A DNA stretch of 64,000 nt, taken from the NCBI RefSeq assembly GCF_036013955.1, contig NZ_CP107903.1:1178001-1242000 (forward strand), written 5' to 3'. Position 1 is the first letter of the stretch; every line of letters starts with the position of its first letter. The translations under genes were made by a program, and so were the position numbers. The DNA comes from Streptomyces sp. NBC_00459. GTDB taxonomy: Bacteria > Actinomycetota > Actinomycetes > Streptomycetales > Streptomycetaceae. This document shows, piece after piece, positions 1 to 8,702 of the stretch. Under the pieces are notes generated by a model that worked only from the letters and a program-made list of their open reading frames with translations, was not told the origin of the DNA and did no database searches.

Positions 1-790
1 GGACCAGGCCGTCGACGACCGGGCGCAGTGCGCGCAGGCCGGCGCTGTCGCCGTCGACGCAGGCCCGCTCGACGACGAGGGCGACCGTGGTGAGCAGCCA
101 GTCGTGCAGGGCCAGGTCCTCGCACAGGGTCGCCAGCCGCTCCGGTGTCGCTGCGGCCGTCGGTCCGAGAGTGAGGCGCAGCGTGCGTGTCTCGTCGTCG
201 GCCAGCGCGAAGGCACCGTGGAAGCCCTCGCCGCCCACGGCGGCGGCCCAGCGCAGCCTCGTACGCCGGGCCGGGAACGCCGCTCGGTGGTCGAGCAGCG
301 GTGACCGCTGGACCCGGCCGACCAGCGACGCGCTCACGGCTCCGGGGTCCAGTCCGTCGTCGTCGCGACCGGCCAGGAACCGGCTCCGGAGGTTCTCCGG
401 AGCGCCGCGCCCGCCGGTCTCGACCACGCCCGGTCTCGTCAGATAGTGCGCCCAGGGCAGTCGGCGGTCCGCGCCTGCGACGACCACGGCACGCGTCGAA
501 CCCTGGACGATCCGGCCGCCCACCACACAGGCCCGGGTGAGCAGGGTGCCTATGCCACGCACCCGTCGGCCCGTCTCCGTGAACAGCGGACAGTCCACGC
601 CGTACGGGAGATCGGCGGACACCACCCGGCGGACCGGTCGCTCGTGCACCCGGACCCTCTCGCCCGGCACGAGTTCCAGCAGGCGCGCGTCGGCGGGGGC
701 GGGCAGGGGCGACCGGTTCATGAGCAGCCCGGTGCGGATCTCGCCGAGTACGACCAACGGGGAGCCGCCGGTCTCGGACCGCGCAGTCAT
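1..790 (-). CDS. SCO2521-family conserved protein (3' end outside window)
   Basis: The reading frame starts with ATG at 790 and runs off the left edge, so the C-terminus is missing (263 codons present). The ATG overlaps the TGA of the upstream gene (ATGA), implying translational coupling in a five-gene operon. I see no catalytic motif. The N-terminus (MTARSETGGSPLVVLGEIRT) and the context match what I remember as the SCO2521 family, always encoded beside SCO2522-2525. Function unknown; the family name is from memory and the operon context is the main support. Confidence 0.7.
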   Translation of the reverse strand, partial: MTARSETGGSPLVVLGEIRTGLLMNRSPLPAPADARLLELVPGERVRVHERPVRRVVSADLPYGVDCPLFTETGRRVRGIGTLLTRACVVGGRIVQGSTRAVVVAGADRRLPWAHYLTRPGVVETGGRGAPENLRSRFLAGRDDDGLDPGAVSASLVGRVQRSPLLDHRAAFPARRTRLRWAAAVGGEGFHGAFALADDETRTLRLTLGPTAAATPERLATLCEDLALHDWLLTTVALVVERACVDGDSAGLRALRPVVDGLV

Positions 791-1782
791 ACGTCACCGC
801 CCTGGAGGTGCGAAGCGGTGAACACGTACTCGATCCGCTCGGTCGGGCCGGACGGCATGCCCTGCGTCAACTCTCCCGCGCGCTCGGTGAGTTGGCGTAG
901 GGCGTCGGGGTCGGGGGCCGTGTGTTCCAGGATCACGCGTACGGCGTGCTCGACGGGGAGGAAGCGGCTCGCGAGGACCGAGAAGGTGCGGTACGCGGCG
1001 AACGGCGCCGCCTTCGGGGAGAGTCGCACCAGCGGCGGCAGGGCCGCCCAGTCGTCGGGGAACGTCTGTTCCCGCCAGTCGTGCGCGCGCACCACCGCCG
1101 CGCCCTGGTCCCGGAGCAGCCCGAGCCGGAGCAACTGCCATACGGCGGCGAGGAACGGGCACGACCACAGGCGCCCGCCGGGTTCCTCCGACCACAGCTC
1201 CACGTCCATGAAGACGGAGTGCCGTCGGGCTCCGAGCTGCCGGGGCGGCTGCCAGCCGGAGCCGGGGGACATCGCCTGGGCCTGACCGGTGACCGGTGAC
1301 CGTACACCGTTGCTGAGCCAGCCGGACTCCTCCACCGGCGGACGCCGGCCGTTGCTGCCCACGGGCGGTTCCGCGACCAGGCGGGCGAGCAGCAGGTCGG
1401 CGATCTCGACGCCGTCGGCGGTGGCGCACGCCGACTCGCGGGCCAGGTAGTCGATGCGCAGACCGGCCTCCGCGGCGGCCTCGGTCACCATGGGGATCAC
1501 CTGCGCGGGCGAGGAGAACCGGGTGAAGTAGTCGTCGACCAGGAAGCAGGTGCTGACCCGGCGTTTTCTGCCGGCCCGGACGCGGGCGGCGTCGGCCCAG
1601 GGCGCCACCTCCGCGAAGTGGGCGCGCAGCCGCTCCGGTCCGGCCGCGAAGTCCTCCATGTACAGGTGCCCGAGCTCGATGGACAGGTGGGAGTAGGGCA
1701 CCTGCTCGGTGGGCGGTTCGGCGGAGTCCTCGCGATAGCTCCAGCCGGACTCCCCCGGGCCCTCCGCGCCGACGCCGGTCAC
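787..1782 (-). CDS. SCO2522-family conserved protein
   Basis: 331 aa from a GTG start at 1782. I chose this start because GTGA overlaps the TGA of the P-loop gene upstream; longer in-frame extensions read into that gene and are Arg/His-rich nonsense. The N-terminal third (VPYSHLSIELGHLYMEDF, then FLVDDYFTRF) and the C-terminal part look like a folded cytoplasmic protein without signal peptide or membrane segment. The middle (about residues 160-200) is low in conserved-looking sequence. It is the fourth gene of the operon. No function can be assigned; the family name is recalled. Confidence 0.75.
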   Translation of the reverse strand: MTGVGAEGPGESGWSYREDSAEPPTEQVPYSHLSIELGHLYMEDFAAGPERLRAHFAEVAPWADAARVRAGRKRRVSTCFLVDDYFTRFSSPAQVIPMVTEAAAEAGLRIDYLARESACATADGVEIADLLLARLVAEPPVGSNGRRPPVEESGWLSNGVRSPVTGQAQAMSPGSGWQPPRQLGARRHSVFMDVELWSEEPGGRLWSCPFLAAVWQLLRLGLLRDQGAAVVRAHDWREQTFPDDWAALPPLVRLSPKAAPFAAYRTFSVLASRFLPVEHAVRVILEHTAPDPDALRQLTERAGELTQGMPSGPTERIEYVFTASHLQGGDV

Positions 1783-2696
1783 AGGGTGGTCCACCTGTCG
1801 TCGTCGGTCAGCGCCCGCGCGAGGTCCGTGAACGCGTCGGCCGTCCCGGCGTTGGCGACCCCGGCCCGGCGCACGTCGTCGTCGGTGATCAGTTGCTCGT
1901 TCCACTGGAGTACGGGGTCGAGCGGCACGGTCCCGAGCGTGACCGTCCTGCCCAGCTTCGCCCGCGCGGACTTGCGGGTGAGGTCGGCGTCACGGATCTG
2001 GAGCCATCTGACCTGTTCGGGCCGCAGCGACTCGACGTTCGGGGAGTGGAGGTCGGGCACGGCGGCCCGTACGTATCTGATCCTCGCGGCGAGTGCTCTC
2101 TCGTCGTGGCCCCGCTCGGCACCCGTCCGCAGGATTCCGCGGTCGCCGTGCACCAGACCCTCCGTGGCCGTGATGTGCTGGTGGGTCCAGCGATGGAAGA
2201 CGAGCCACCGTGACACGCGGTCGCTCAGCTCGGGCGCCGCGGTGGCCCGCAGGGCGATGTCGATGGCGTAGGAGCGTCCGGCGCTGAGGTCCACGATGGT
2301 CACGTCGAACTCCGCCTCCAGCGCGAGGAACAGATCCACGCAGCGCCGCGTCACGTCGTCGTCGACGGGGAATTCGCCGCCGCCTCGGTCGCCCGGCACC
2401 AGGCAGAGGCGGCCCGCGCGCGCGAGGGAAGCACGCACCTCCTTGCGCTCGGAGAGCGACCACACGTCCAGCCGGTCAGGCTCCCCGGCGTGTCCTTGGA
2501 GACAGGAGTGCACTCCGTTGCCCTCCACTCCCCGTACCGCTTCGGTCAGTTCGAAGACCGCGGCAGCCGTCGGGGACCCGAAGTCGAAGTCGACGTAGGC
2601 GACGTCGTCACCGTCGAGCGCACGCCGGTAGGCGATGTTGGCGCAGGTGACGGACCGTCCGGTGCCGCCCTTGTCCGAGGTCGCGAAGACGATCAC
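1779..2696 (-). CDS. SCO2523-family variant P-loop protein (ParA/MinD-like)
   Basis: 305 aa. It opens MIVFATSDKGGTGRS, a deviant Walker A of the ParA/MinD/SIMIBI kind: the signature lysine (K9) is kept but the usual P-loop lysine is arginine (R14). Further ParA-like features are YVDFDFGSPT near residue 35 (switch-like Asp) and TIVDLSAGRSYAID (Walker B-like) near residue 135. The enzyme should be soluble and may bind nucleotide weakly or act as a switch. It starts 6 nt after the SCO2524-like stop and overlaps the next gene by 4 nt. Partner proteins are presumably the other products of this operon; the actual role is unknown. Confidence 0.8.
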   Translation of the reverse strand: MIVFATSDKGGTGRSVTCANIAYRRALDGDDVAYVDFDFGSPTAAAVFELTEAVRGVEGNGVHSCLQGHAGEPDRLDVWSLSERKEVRASLARAGRLCLVPGDRGGGEFPVDDDVTRRCVDLFLALEAEFDVTIVDLSAGRSYAIDIALRATAAPELSDRVSRWLVFHRWTHQHITATEGLVHGDRGILRTGAERGHDERALAARIRYVRAAVPDLHSPNVESLRPEQVRWLQIRDADLTRKSARAKLGRTVTLGTVPLDPVLQWNEQLITDDDVRRAGVANAGTADAFTDLARALTDDDRWTTL

Positions 2697-2702
2697 AGCG
2701 TT

Positions 2703-4544
2703 TCAGCCGCCCCTCGTTGCCCGGGTCCGGGCTCGCACCAGTGCGTGGAGGTCACGCAGCGCTTCCTGGGCCAGCGCGACGGCGGTGCCGGGACGCAGTT
2801 CGACGAGGTCACGGACCTCCCGCAGGTCCGCTTCGATCCGGACGAGCAGGACCTCGGCCGAGGAATCGCTCAGCGGTGGGCTCATCATCTCCTGGGCGAA
2901 GAGGTGTTCCGCCTCGCGCAGCAGCTCTCCGGCCAGGTCCAGGAGCAGCGGGCTGCGGGCGGGCCGCGCGCTCACCGTTGACGCGGCGACGACCAGCACC
3001 TCGACCACCCGCTCGGTCAGGTACCAGGAGGGTGCGTCAGGGCTCGGGCCCTGTGTACCGAACACGGAGCCCGGCGCGTCCCACAGACCCGCCGCACGGC
3101 CCTGGGTGAGGCGTCGTCGCCAGAGGTGGTCGAAGAGCGCGTCCGCCGCCGACAGCATCCGGTCGCGCTGGCTCAGATCCTGGGTGAGACCGGCCACCTG
3201 AAGCATGCGTTTGAGCAGCATGGGTGTGTAGTCCGCCGTGCGCCAGCCGACCGGGGGTCCGCCGTGCCGGTCCGCTCCGGGCAGTGGCAACAGTTCCCCG
3301 GGGTCGTGGAGTTGTACGGTCCGCGCCCGTTCGGACGGGCGTCTCGTGATACCGCCGCGGTCCGCCAGTTCCTCCAGTACGTCGACCAGCGGGCGCAGGT
3401 CGTCGACCGGTGTCACATCGTCGACACCGCGGTGGCGCATCAGGTTGTGCACCACGACGGAGGCGACCTGGAGCGTCACGTAGTCGGACTCCTGGTCCTC
3501 CTCGTGGTCCCCCACCCGCCACCGCATGTCCTTGAGCGGCCAGCGTCCGCCGCCGAAACGCGCGAGCGCGGTCCAGTAGCTCTGGGTCAGTTCCCAGCGC
3601 AGGCGAAGATCGTGGGCCAACGTCTGCTGCTGCGGGCCGAGGAGTCCCATGCGCGCGGTCTGACTGGCGAAGAAGTCGACGATGCCGTCCATCGCCGCCA
3701 CCGTGAAGTAGAGGGACGGGACGGGATCGGCGGTCATCTGGAGGGGGCGGGTGTCGTCCTCCGTCCCCATCGGTCCCCACGCCCAGCCGCACTGGAACAG
3801 CAGGGACTCGTCACCGAGGCGCGCGGCGACGGCCTCGGGAAGCGCCAGGCCCAGCAACCCTGCCCGGATCGGCTGCAGTTCGTTTCTGAGCCCGTCGAGA
3901 AGCGTCCTCCGGGGCTGGCTCCGCTGGTCGACGGCCCGCAGCAGTGCGGCGCCCTTCGGGGAGTCCTGGGGGAAGACGTCCACCGTGAAGCTGTTCAGCA
4001 GTCCCCGCATGGCGTGGGTCAGCCGGATGTTCAGGGCTCGCTCGGTGCGCCGCAGAGCCTCGGTCAGCTCCGCGCCCTGGACGTGTTTCGCGAAGCTCTT
4101 CACGAAGGCCAGCGCCGACAGGGAGAGCGTCACCGACATCGAGTACGCCTCGACCGTCTCCAACCGGCTCTGCTCGTCGGCCGGTTCGGTGTCCGGGCGC
4201 AGGGGCCGCAGATAGCTGCCCGGCGGGAACACCGGCCGGCCCTCGCTGTCGGAGTAGGTGTCCAGGTAACCCTCGATCACAGCGGTCACGGTTCTCGGGA
4301 TGCCCGCCCAGTCGCCCAGCGGGGACAGGGCCCGCAGAACATCCGATCCGGTGTCGTCGGGTACCGAGAATCCCAGGTCGGGGACCTTCAGCGCGGGGTA
4401 GAGGAGACACACGAGCTGTTCGGCGTCGCTGATCGAGTTGGCGCCGTCGCGTCCGGGGTTGGTCCAGTCCCCCGGTGCGGTGGTGGAGCAGTTCAGGATC
4501 GCGTCCCAGACGGCGAGCAGGGCGCGGCGAGGCTGGATCATCAT
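2703..4544 (-). CDS. SCO2524-family conserved protein
   Basis: 613 aa starting MMIQPRRALLAVWDAILNC at 4544; the second ATG at 4541 is an alternative. The frame extends 126 codons further upstream into the methyltransferase gene, but that extension is His/Arg-rich out-of-frame coding and is rejected. It looks largely alpha-helical, with no signal peptide, no membrane segment and no catalytic motif I recognise. It lies 14 nt after the methyltransferase gene and is the second gene of the operon. Function unknown. Confidence 0.75.
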   Translation of the reverse strand: MMIQPRRALLAVWDAILNCSTTAPGDWTNPGRDGANSISDAEQLVCLLYPALKVPDLGFSVPDDTGSDVLRALSPLGDWAGIPRTVTAVIEGYLDTYSDSEGRPVFPPGSYLRPLRPDTEPADEQSRLETVEAYSMSVTLSLSALAFVKSFAKHVQGAELTEALRRTERALNIRLTHAMRGLLNSFTVDVFPQDSPKGAALLRAVDQRSQPRRTLLDGLRNELQPIRAGLLGLALPEAVAARLGDESLLFQCGWAWGPMGTEDDTRPLQMTADPVPSLYFTVAAMDGIVDFFASQTARMGLLGPQQQTLAHDLRLRWELTQSYWTALARFGGGRWPLKDMRWRVGDHEEDQESDYVTLQVASVVVHNLMRHRGVDDVTPVDDLRPLVDVLEELADRGGITRRPSERARTVQLHDPGELLPLPGADRHGGPPVGWRTADYTPMLLKRMLQVAGLTQDLSQRDRMLSAADALFDHLWRRRLTQGRAAGLWDAPGSVFGTQGPSPDAPSWYLTERVVEVLVVAASTVSARPARSPLLLDLAGELLREAEHLFAQEMMSPPLSDSSAEVLLVRIEADLREVRDLVELRPGTAVALAQEALRDLHALVRARTRATRGG

Positions 4545-4558
4545 GGTCGGCGGTCCAA

Positions 4559-5308
4559 CTACTTGGCGTGCCCGTGCACGAGGATCATGCCGACGTAGCC
4601 GTCCCTGATCGGATCGTCGGCGGCAGGGTCGATGTGGTGGAACTCCCGGCCATTGCTCAGGTCCGACAGACACTCCTCGACATCGGACTCGATGATGCCG
4701 AGGGCGGGAAAGGTCCGATTGCCGACCTCGTATCCGCTGAAGTTCCCCGTGCTGGAATTCTCCATGAAGGTGATGACGAAGGGTGCTCCCGGCTTCAGCA
4801 GGGCGATGAACTGTTTCAGGGCGGTGGTGAACTCCGCCCGGTCCGTGGTGATCGACTCCGCCACGAAGAACATGGTGCCGAGATCCCACCGCTTGTCGGG
4901 GGTGGACCTGAGGATGTCCCACTCCCGCACGGTCGCGCGCGCCCGCAGTTCTTCGCCAGGCCCCTGAACGGCGCGATACACCTCATTCTCGGCCAGCACC
5001 CGCCAGAATATTTCCCAATTACCCAAATACCCCTTGTCCAGCCGCCCGGAGAGCCATCTCCTGTTCGCTTCGGAAAACTCCAAAAGGCTTATCTCGGCGC
5101 AGAATGGAAGCATCGCAAGGGCCGGATAGAGATTGCTTCCAGACCCCACATCGACACCACGCGCACCCACATCGAAAGACTGACTGCAAAGAAAATCACG
5201 TACGATCTTCAGGATTTTATGGTCCTCATTGTGCAGGCGCGCATAATTGCGCTTGAGATAAGCCTCCGAGTCAAATGCATCCCAGTCGTACGCGGAGTTC
5301 CCTGCCAT
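4559..5308 (-). CDS. SCO2525-family SAM-dependent methyltransferase
   Basis: 249 aa starting MAGNSAYDWDAFDSEAYL at 5308, with GGGGAG just upstream (an upstream in-frame ATG at 5365 lacks comparable support). Class I methyltransferase fold: GVDVGSGSNLYPA around residue 62 is motif I (GxGS), LLEFSEANRRWL is the acidic motif II region, and YVGMILVHGHAK closes the fold. The layout (EAYLKRNYARLHNEDHKIL followed by motif I) resembles the NNMT/PNMT/TEMT group of small-molecule N-methyltransferases. It is the promoter-proximal gene of the SCO2521-2525-like operon. Its local base composition is less GC-rich than its neighbours between about 5,000 and 5,290, hinting at an independent origin. Substrate unknown. 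Confidence 0.8.
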   Translation of the reverse strand: MAGNSAYDWDAFDSEAYLKRNYARLHNEDHKILKIVRDFLCSQSFDVGARGVDVGSGSNLYPALAMLPFCAEISLLEFSEANRRWLSGRLDKGYLGNWEIFWRVLAENEVYRAVQGPGEELRARATVREWDILRSTPDKRWDLGTMFFVAESITTDRAEFTTALKQFIALLKPGAPFVITFMENSSTGNFSGYEVGNRTFPALGIIESDVEECLSDLSNGREFHHIDPAADDPIRDGYVGMILVHGHAK

Positions 5309-5420
5309 GCGTCTCCCCGGAGCCAGCCGAGCCTGGAAGGCTGAGGGTACTACCAACTCCCGCACCCCGGTGCTACTTTACGTAGGATCTGCACAGACTC
5401 TCGCGAGAAGGACCAAGCCT

Positions 5421-5897
5421 TTGCCCTCAGGTATGTCAACCAGCGGGCAAGATCAGTTCCGCTCCCCCCGAGAAAAGGATCTTGCCGACCTGTATCGGCT
5501 CGACCACGAGGCTTTCGGCGAGACCGACGGCTACACCCATCTCGTTCTCCGGCAATTGTTCGACGCCCATCGCCGTGACTTCCTCCTGCTCGAACGCGAC
5601 GGAGTTCTGTGCGGGTACGCGCTGCCCGTACTCGTCGCCCGGGAGAACTACGCGTGCCTTCTGGCACTCGCCGTACTGCCGGAATTCCAGGGTCAGGGCT
5701 GCGGCCGATCCCTCCTGAACGCCGCGGTAGAGCAAGTCAGGGAAGCAGGAGCCCGACGTATGGAGCTCGTGGTGCGAGAGAAAAACCATGTGGCTCGTGC
5801 GCTCTACAAGAGTTACGGATTCCAGGACGGCGAACTCCTCACCGACTACTACGGTCCAGGAAACCATCGTTTTTCGATGAGCTACACCATGGACTGA
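5421..5897 (+). CDS. GNAT-family N-acetyltransferase
   Basis: 158 aa from a TTG at 5421, preferred because AGAAGGA lies 8 nt upstream; an ATG at 5433 (MSTSGQDQF) is the alternative. The acetyl-CoA motif A is visible as LALAVLPEFQGQGCGRSLL (QGQGCG is the pyrophosphate loop), followed by VVREKNHVARALYKSYGF, the usual motif B. It is divergent from the SCO2525-like operon, with only about 110 nt between the start codons, so the promoters share this gap. Acceptor substrate unknown (small molecule or protein N-terminus). Confidence 0.8.
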   Translation: MPSGMSTSGQDQFRSPREKDLADLYRLDHEAFGETDGYTHLVLRQLFDAHRRDFLLLERDGVLCGYALPVLVARENYACLLALAVLPEFQGQGCGRSLLNAAVEQVREAGARRMELVVREKNHVARALYKSYGFQDGELLTDYYGPGNHRFSMSYTMD

Positions 5898-5936
5898 TAT
5901 TCCACATGCCACCGGGAACGCGGGGGAGACAGCGGA

Positions 5937-6710
5937 ATGGCCCGAAGAAGCAGCACGAGAGACGGCGCATCCGGCGCGGCCTCCGAGGCCCGAGCCTGGC
6001 TGATTCTGGCACTGGGCGTCGTCACCACCGGATTCGGTGTCGCCTTCGCCGCGGCCTCCGAGGAGGACGGCAGGATCTCGCTGGCCAACCAGGAGATCTC
6101 CGGTGTTCTCACCGCCCTCGGCGGCGGAATCGTCGGTGCGGTCATCAGCATCATGGTCGCCCGGGCCTCCGACCGAGAGACCCTCCAGCACATGCGGGAC
6201 GTGCTGGAGGACTCCCTCACCAGCACCCTGCGGTCGGACAACGCCCGCCTGGCCGCCGCGAGGTACCCGTGGCACCACTACTTCGTGACGACCCTGCGCG
6301 GGAAGAACGTCTGGCGGTACGAGCAGTACCCCTTCCACCTCAGTGCCCACATCGGATCCCTGGCCGTGGAGATCGACGTCCAGGCCGACAGCGGGCTGAC
6401 TCACAAATACCTGGTGGAAGCCTTCGTACGGCATGAGCGGCTGACCGTCGTCAGCCGCAAGGCGGGCGACGAGGCGAACGTCTTCGTCGAGGTCTATCCG
6501 CAGTTCGACGGCGAGCTCTCGGAGTACTTCGGCGCGGGTTTCGTCAGGACCTGGGACTCCACCAACATCGTCACCAAGGTCATCCTCAGCAAACTGCCCC
6601 TTCTCCCGAGCACCGAAGCCACTCTCACGGAGAGTGACTTCGCCGAGCTGGACCGTATGTGGGAGGTGGGATTCAAGCGTCTCAACGAAGTCCTGCCGGA
6701 CTGCACCTGA
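5937..6710 (+). CDS. Two-helix membrane protein of unknown function
   Basis: 257 aa. Two hydrophobic segments, about residues 21-40 (LILALGVVTTGFGVAFAAA) and 55-75 (LTALGGGIVGAVISIMVA), make an N-terminal hairpin; the remaining 180 residues are hydrophilic and probably cytoplasmic. A heptad-like stretch after the second helix (ETLQHMRDVLEDSLTSTLR) may form a coiled coil. The soluble domain contains HHYFVTTLRGKNVWRYEQYP and is not one I recognise. It starts 39 nt after the acetyltransferase stop and could be co-transcribed with it. Confidence 0.65.
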   Translation: MARRSSTRDGASGAASEARAWLILALGVVTTGFGVAFAAASEEDGRISLANQEISGVLTALGGGIVGAVISIMVARASDRETLQHMRDVLEDSLTSTLRSDNARLAAARYPWHHYFVTTLRGKNVWRYEQYPFHLSAHIGSLAVEIDVQADSGLTHKYLVEAFVRHERLTVVSRKAGDEANVFVEVYPQFDGELSEYFGAGFVRTWDSTNIVTKVILSKLPLLPSTEATLTESDFAELDRMWEVGFKRLNEVLPDCT

Positions 6711-6779
6711 GGCTGATCACCCCGTTACAGGAGACCGCCCCGACACATAGACTGACCTCCCCAGTGAGGAGCGACGCCC

Positions 6780-7529
6780 TTGTTCTATTACGTACTCAAA
6801 TACGTGCTGCTCGGGCCGCTGCTGAGACTTGTCTTCCGGCCCCGGATCGAAGGTCTCGAACACGTACCGTCCTCAGGCGCTGCCATCGTCGCCGGCAATC
6901 ACCTCTCGTTCTCGGACCACTTCCTGATGCCCGCGATCCTCAAGCGGCGCATCACCTTCCTCGCGAAGGCCGAGTACTTCACGGGCCCCGGCGTCAAGGG
7001 GCGGCTGACCGCGTACTTCTTCCGCAGCGCCGGGCAGATTCCGGTGGACCGGTCCGGCAAGGAGGCGGGGCAGGCCGCGATCCGCGAAGGGCTCGGGGTG
7101 CTGAGCAAGGACGAGCTGCTCGGTATCTATCCGGAGGGCACCCGGTCGCACGACGGGCGACTGTACAAGGGCAAGGTCGGGGTCGCCGTCATGGCGCTCA
7201 GGGCCCAGGTGCCCGTCATCCCCTGCGCGATGATCGGCACCTTCGAGGCGCAGCCGCCGGGCAAGGTCATCCCGAACATCCATCCCGTGGGGATCCGCTT
7301 CGGCAAGCCCCTCGACTTCTCCCGCTACCACGGGATGGAGGACGAGAAGGCGGTGCTGCGGGCCATCACCGACGAGATCATGTACGCCATCCTCAACCTC
7401 TCCGGGCAGGAGTACGTCGACCAGTACGCGGCCGTCGCCAAGAAGGAGGAGGCCGATCGGAAGGCCGCCGAGAAGAAGGCGGAGAAAGAGCAGCGGGAGC
7501 GCAAGTTCCCGCGTATGCCGCTCAGTTGA
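6780..7529 (+). CDS. Lysophospholipid acyltransferase (PlsC/AGPAT-like)
   Basis: 249 aa from TTG at 6780 with GTGAGGAG upstream. Catalytic HX4D motif NHLSFSD (H41, D46) and the second PlsC motif YPEGTRS (E119, R122) are both present. It should transfer an acyl chain to a 1-acyl-glycerol-3-phosphate-type acceptor at the cytoplasmic face of the membrane. The N-terminal MFYYVLKYVLLGPLLRLVF is an amphipathic or membrane-seating segment. The C-terminus (about residues 217-242) is a highly charged Lys/Glu helix, as in many actinobacterial homologues. There is no obvious operon partner. Confidence 0.9.
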   Translation: MFYYVLKYVLLGPLLRLVFRPRIEGLEHVPSSGAAIVAGNHLSFSDHFLMPAILKRRITFLAKAEYFTGPGVKGRLTAYFFRSAGQIPVDRSGKEAGQAAIREGLGVLSKDELLGIYPEGTRSHDGRLYKGKVGVAVMALRAQVPVIPCAMIGTFEAQPPGKVIPNIHPVGIRFGKPLDFSRYHGMEDEKAVLRAITDEIMYAILNLSGQEYVDQYAAVAKKEEADRKAAEKKAEKEQRERKFPRMPLS

Positions 7530-7614
7530 CTGTGTCCCCCGGCCGCCGGCGTGGGCGATCTGCTGACAGCTAATCCGCATCGGTTCCGCTGCCTGCGGCG
7601 GATACCGTCGTCGC

Positions 7615-8637
7615 ATGAGACGAGCTGTGGTGATCGGGGCGACCGGGCAGATCGGACGGGTGGCCGTGGGGGCGCTCGCCCGGGACGGGTGGGAGGTGAC
7701 CGCCGTCTCGCGGGGCGGCGGCCGGGACGGGAACTGGCCGGACGAGGTGCGGGTCGCGGTCGCGGACCGAACCGACGACGTGGCGCTCGCGGCTGCCGTG
7801 GGCGACGGATGCGACGTCCTCGTGGACATGGTGGCCTACGGGCCCGAGCACGCACGACAGCTGGCCGGTCTCGCCGGGCGGGTCGGGTCGGCGGTGGTGA
7901 TCTCCAGCGTGTCCGTGTACGAGGACGACAAGGGCCGGAGCTTCGACACCCAGGCGGAGCCCGGCGGCTTTCCCGAGTACCCGGTGCCGATCCCCGAGGA
8001 GCAGCGCACGGTCCGGCCGGGCGAGAACTCGTACGGCACCCGGAAGGCGGGCCTCGAACGCGAGCTCCTCGCCGTCGGCGACCAGTTGCCGGCCACTCTG
8101 CTGCGGGCGGGCGCGATCCACGGACCGTACTGCCGTACCCCGCGCGAGCTGTACTTCGTCAAGCGCAACCTGGACGGACGGCGTCGGCGGGTCCTCGCCC
8201 ACGGTGGCACGAGCCGTTTGCATCCGGCGAGTGTCCACAACATCGCCGAGCTGATCCGGCTGGCCGCCGCACGTCCTGGTTCCCGGGTTCTGAACGCCGT
8301 CGATCCCGAGGCGCCCACGGTGGCGGAGATCGCCGGGGCGATCGACGCCGTGATGGGGGTCGAGGCGGAGAACGTCCTGGTGGACGGTCCGCCCCCGGCG
8401 CCCACCGTGGGCGACACCCCGTGGTCGACCCCGGTGCCCGTGGTGTGCGACATGTCCGCCGCCGAACGGGAGTTGGGCTACCGGCCAGTCGTCACCTACG
8501 CGGAGCGCCTGCCGGAGACCGTCGCCTGGATCGAGGCCCGGCTGGCCGGGCGGGACTGGCGGGAGGCGTATCCCAAGATGTACGAGACGTACGGCGACCT
8601 CTTCGACTACGCGGCGGAGGACGCCTGGCTCGTGTGA
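7615..8637 (+). CDS. NAD-dependent epimerase/dehydratase (SDR-like)
   Basis: 340 aa. The N-terminus MRRAVVIGATGQIGRVAVGAL carries the Rossmann GxxGxxG; the next strand and acidic loop (VAVADRTDD) follow. YGTRKAGLERELL near residue 140 fits the catalytic YxxxK of extended SDRs (Y141, K145). The C-terminal part (RLHPASVHNIAELIRLA) is substrate-binding, like UDP-sugar epimerase relatives. The substrate cannot be read from sequence. It ends in a strong shared terminator facing the convergent aminopeptidase gene. Confidence 0.85.
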   Translation: MRRAVVIGATGQIGRVAVGALARDGWEVTAVSRGGGRDGNWPDEVRVAVADRTDDVALAAAVGDGCDVLVDMVAYGPEHARQLAGLAGRVGSAVVISSVSVYEDDKGRSFDTQAEPGGFPEYPVPIPEEQRTVRPGENSYGTRKAGLERELLAVGDQLPATLLRAGAIHGPYCRTPRELYFVKRNLDGRRRRVLAHGGTSRLHPASVHNIAELIRLAAARPGSRVLNAVDPEAPTVAEIAGAIDAVMGVEAENVLVDGPPPAPTVGDTPWSTPVPVVCDMSAAERELGYRPVVTYAERLPETVAWIEARLAGRDWREAYPKMYETYGDLFDYAAEDAWLV

Positions 8638-8643
8638 CGGGAA

Positions 8644-8671
8644 AGGGGCGGCCGGATTCCCGGCCGCCCCT
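8644..8671. terminator. Bidirectional hairpin terminator
   Basis: Perfect 12-bp inverted repeat AGGGGCGGCCGG (8644-8655) and its complement (8660-8671) around an ATTC loop, placed between two convergent genes. There is no T-tract, which is normal for Streptomyces terminators. Confidence 0.8.
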
Positions 8672-8702
8672 CACCCCGTTCAACTGACCGTTACGGCTAC
8701 GA

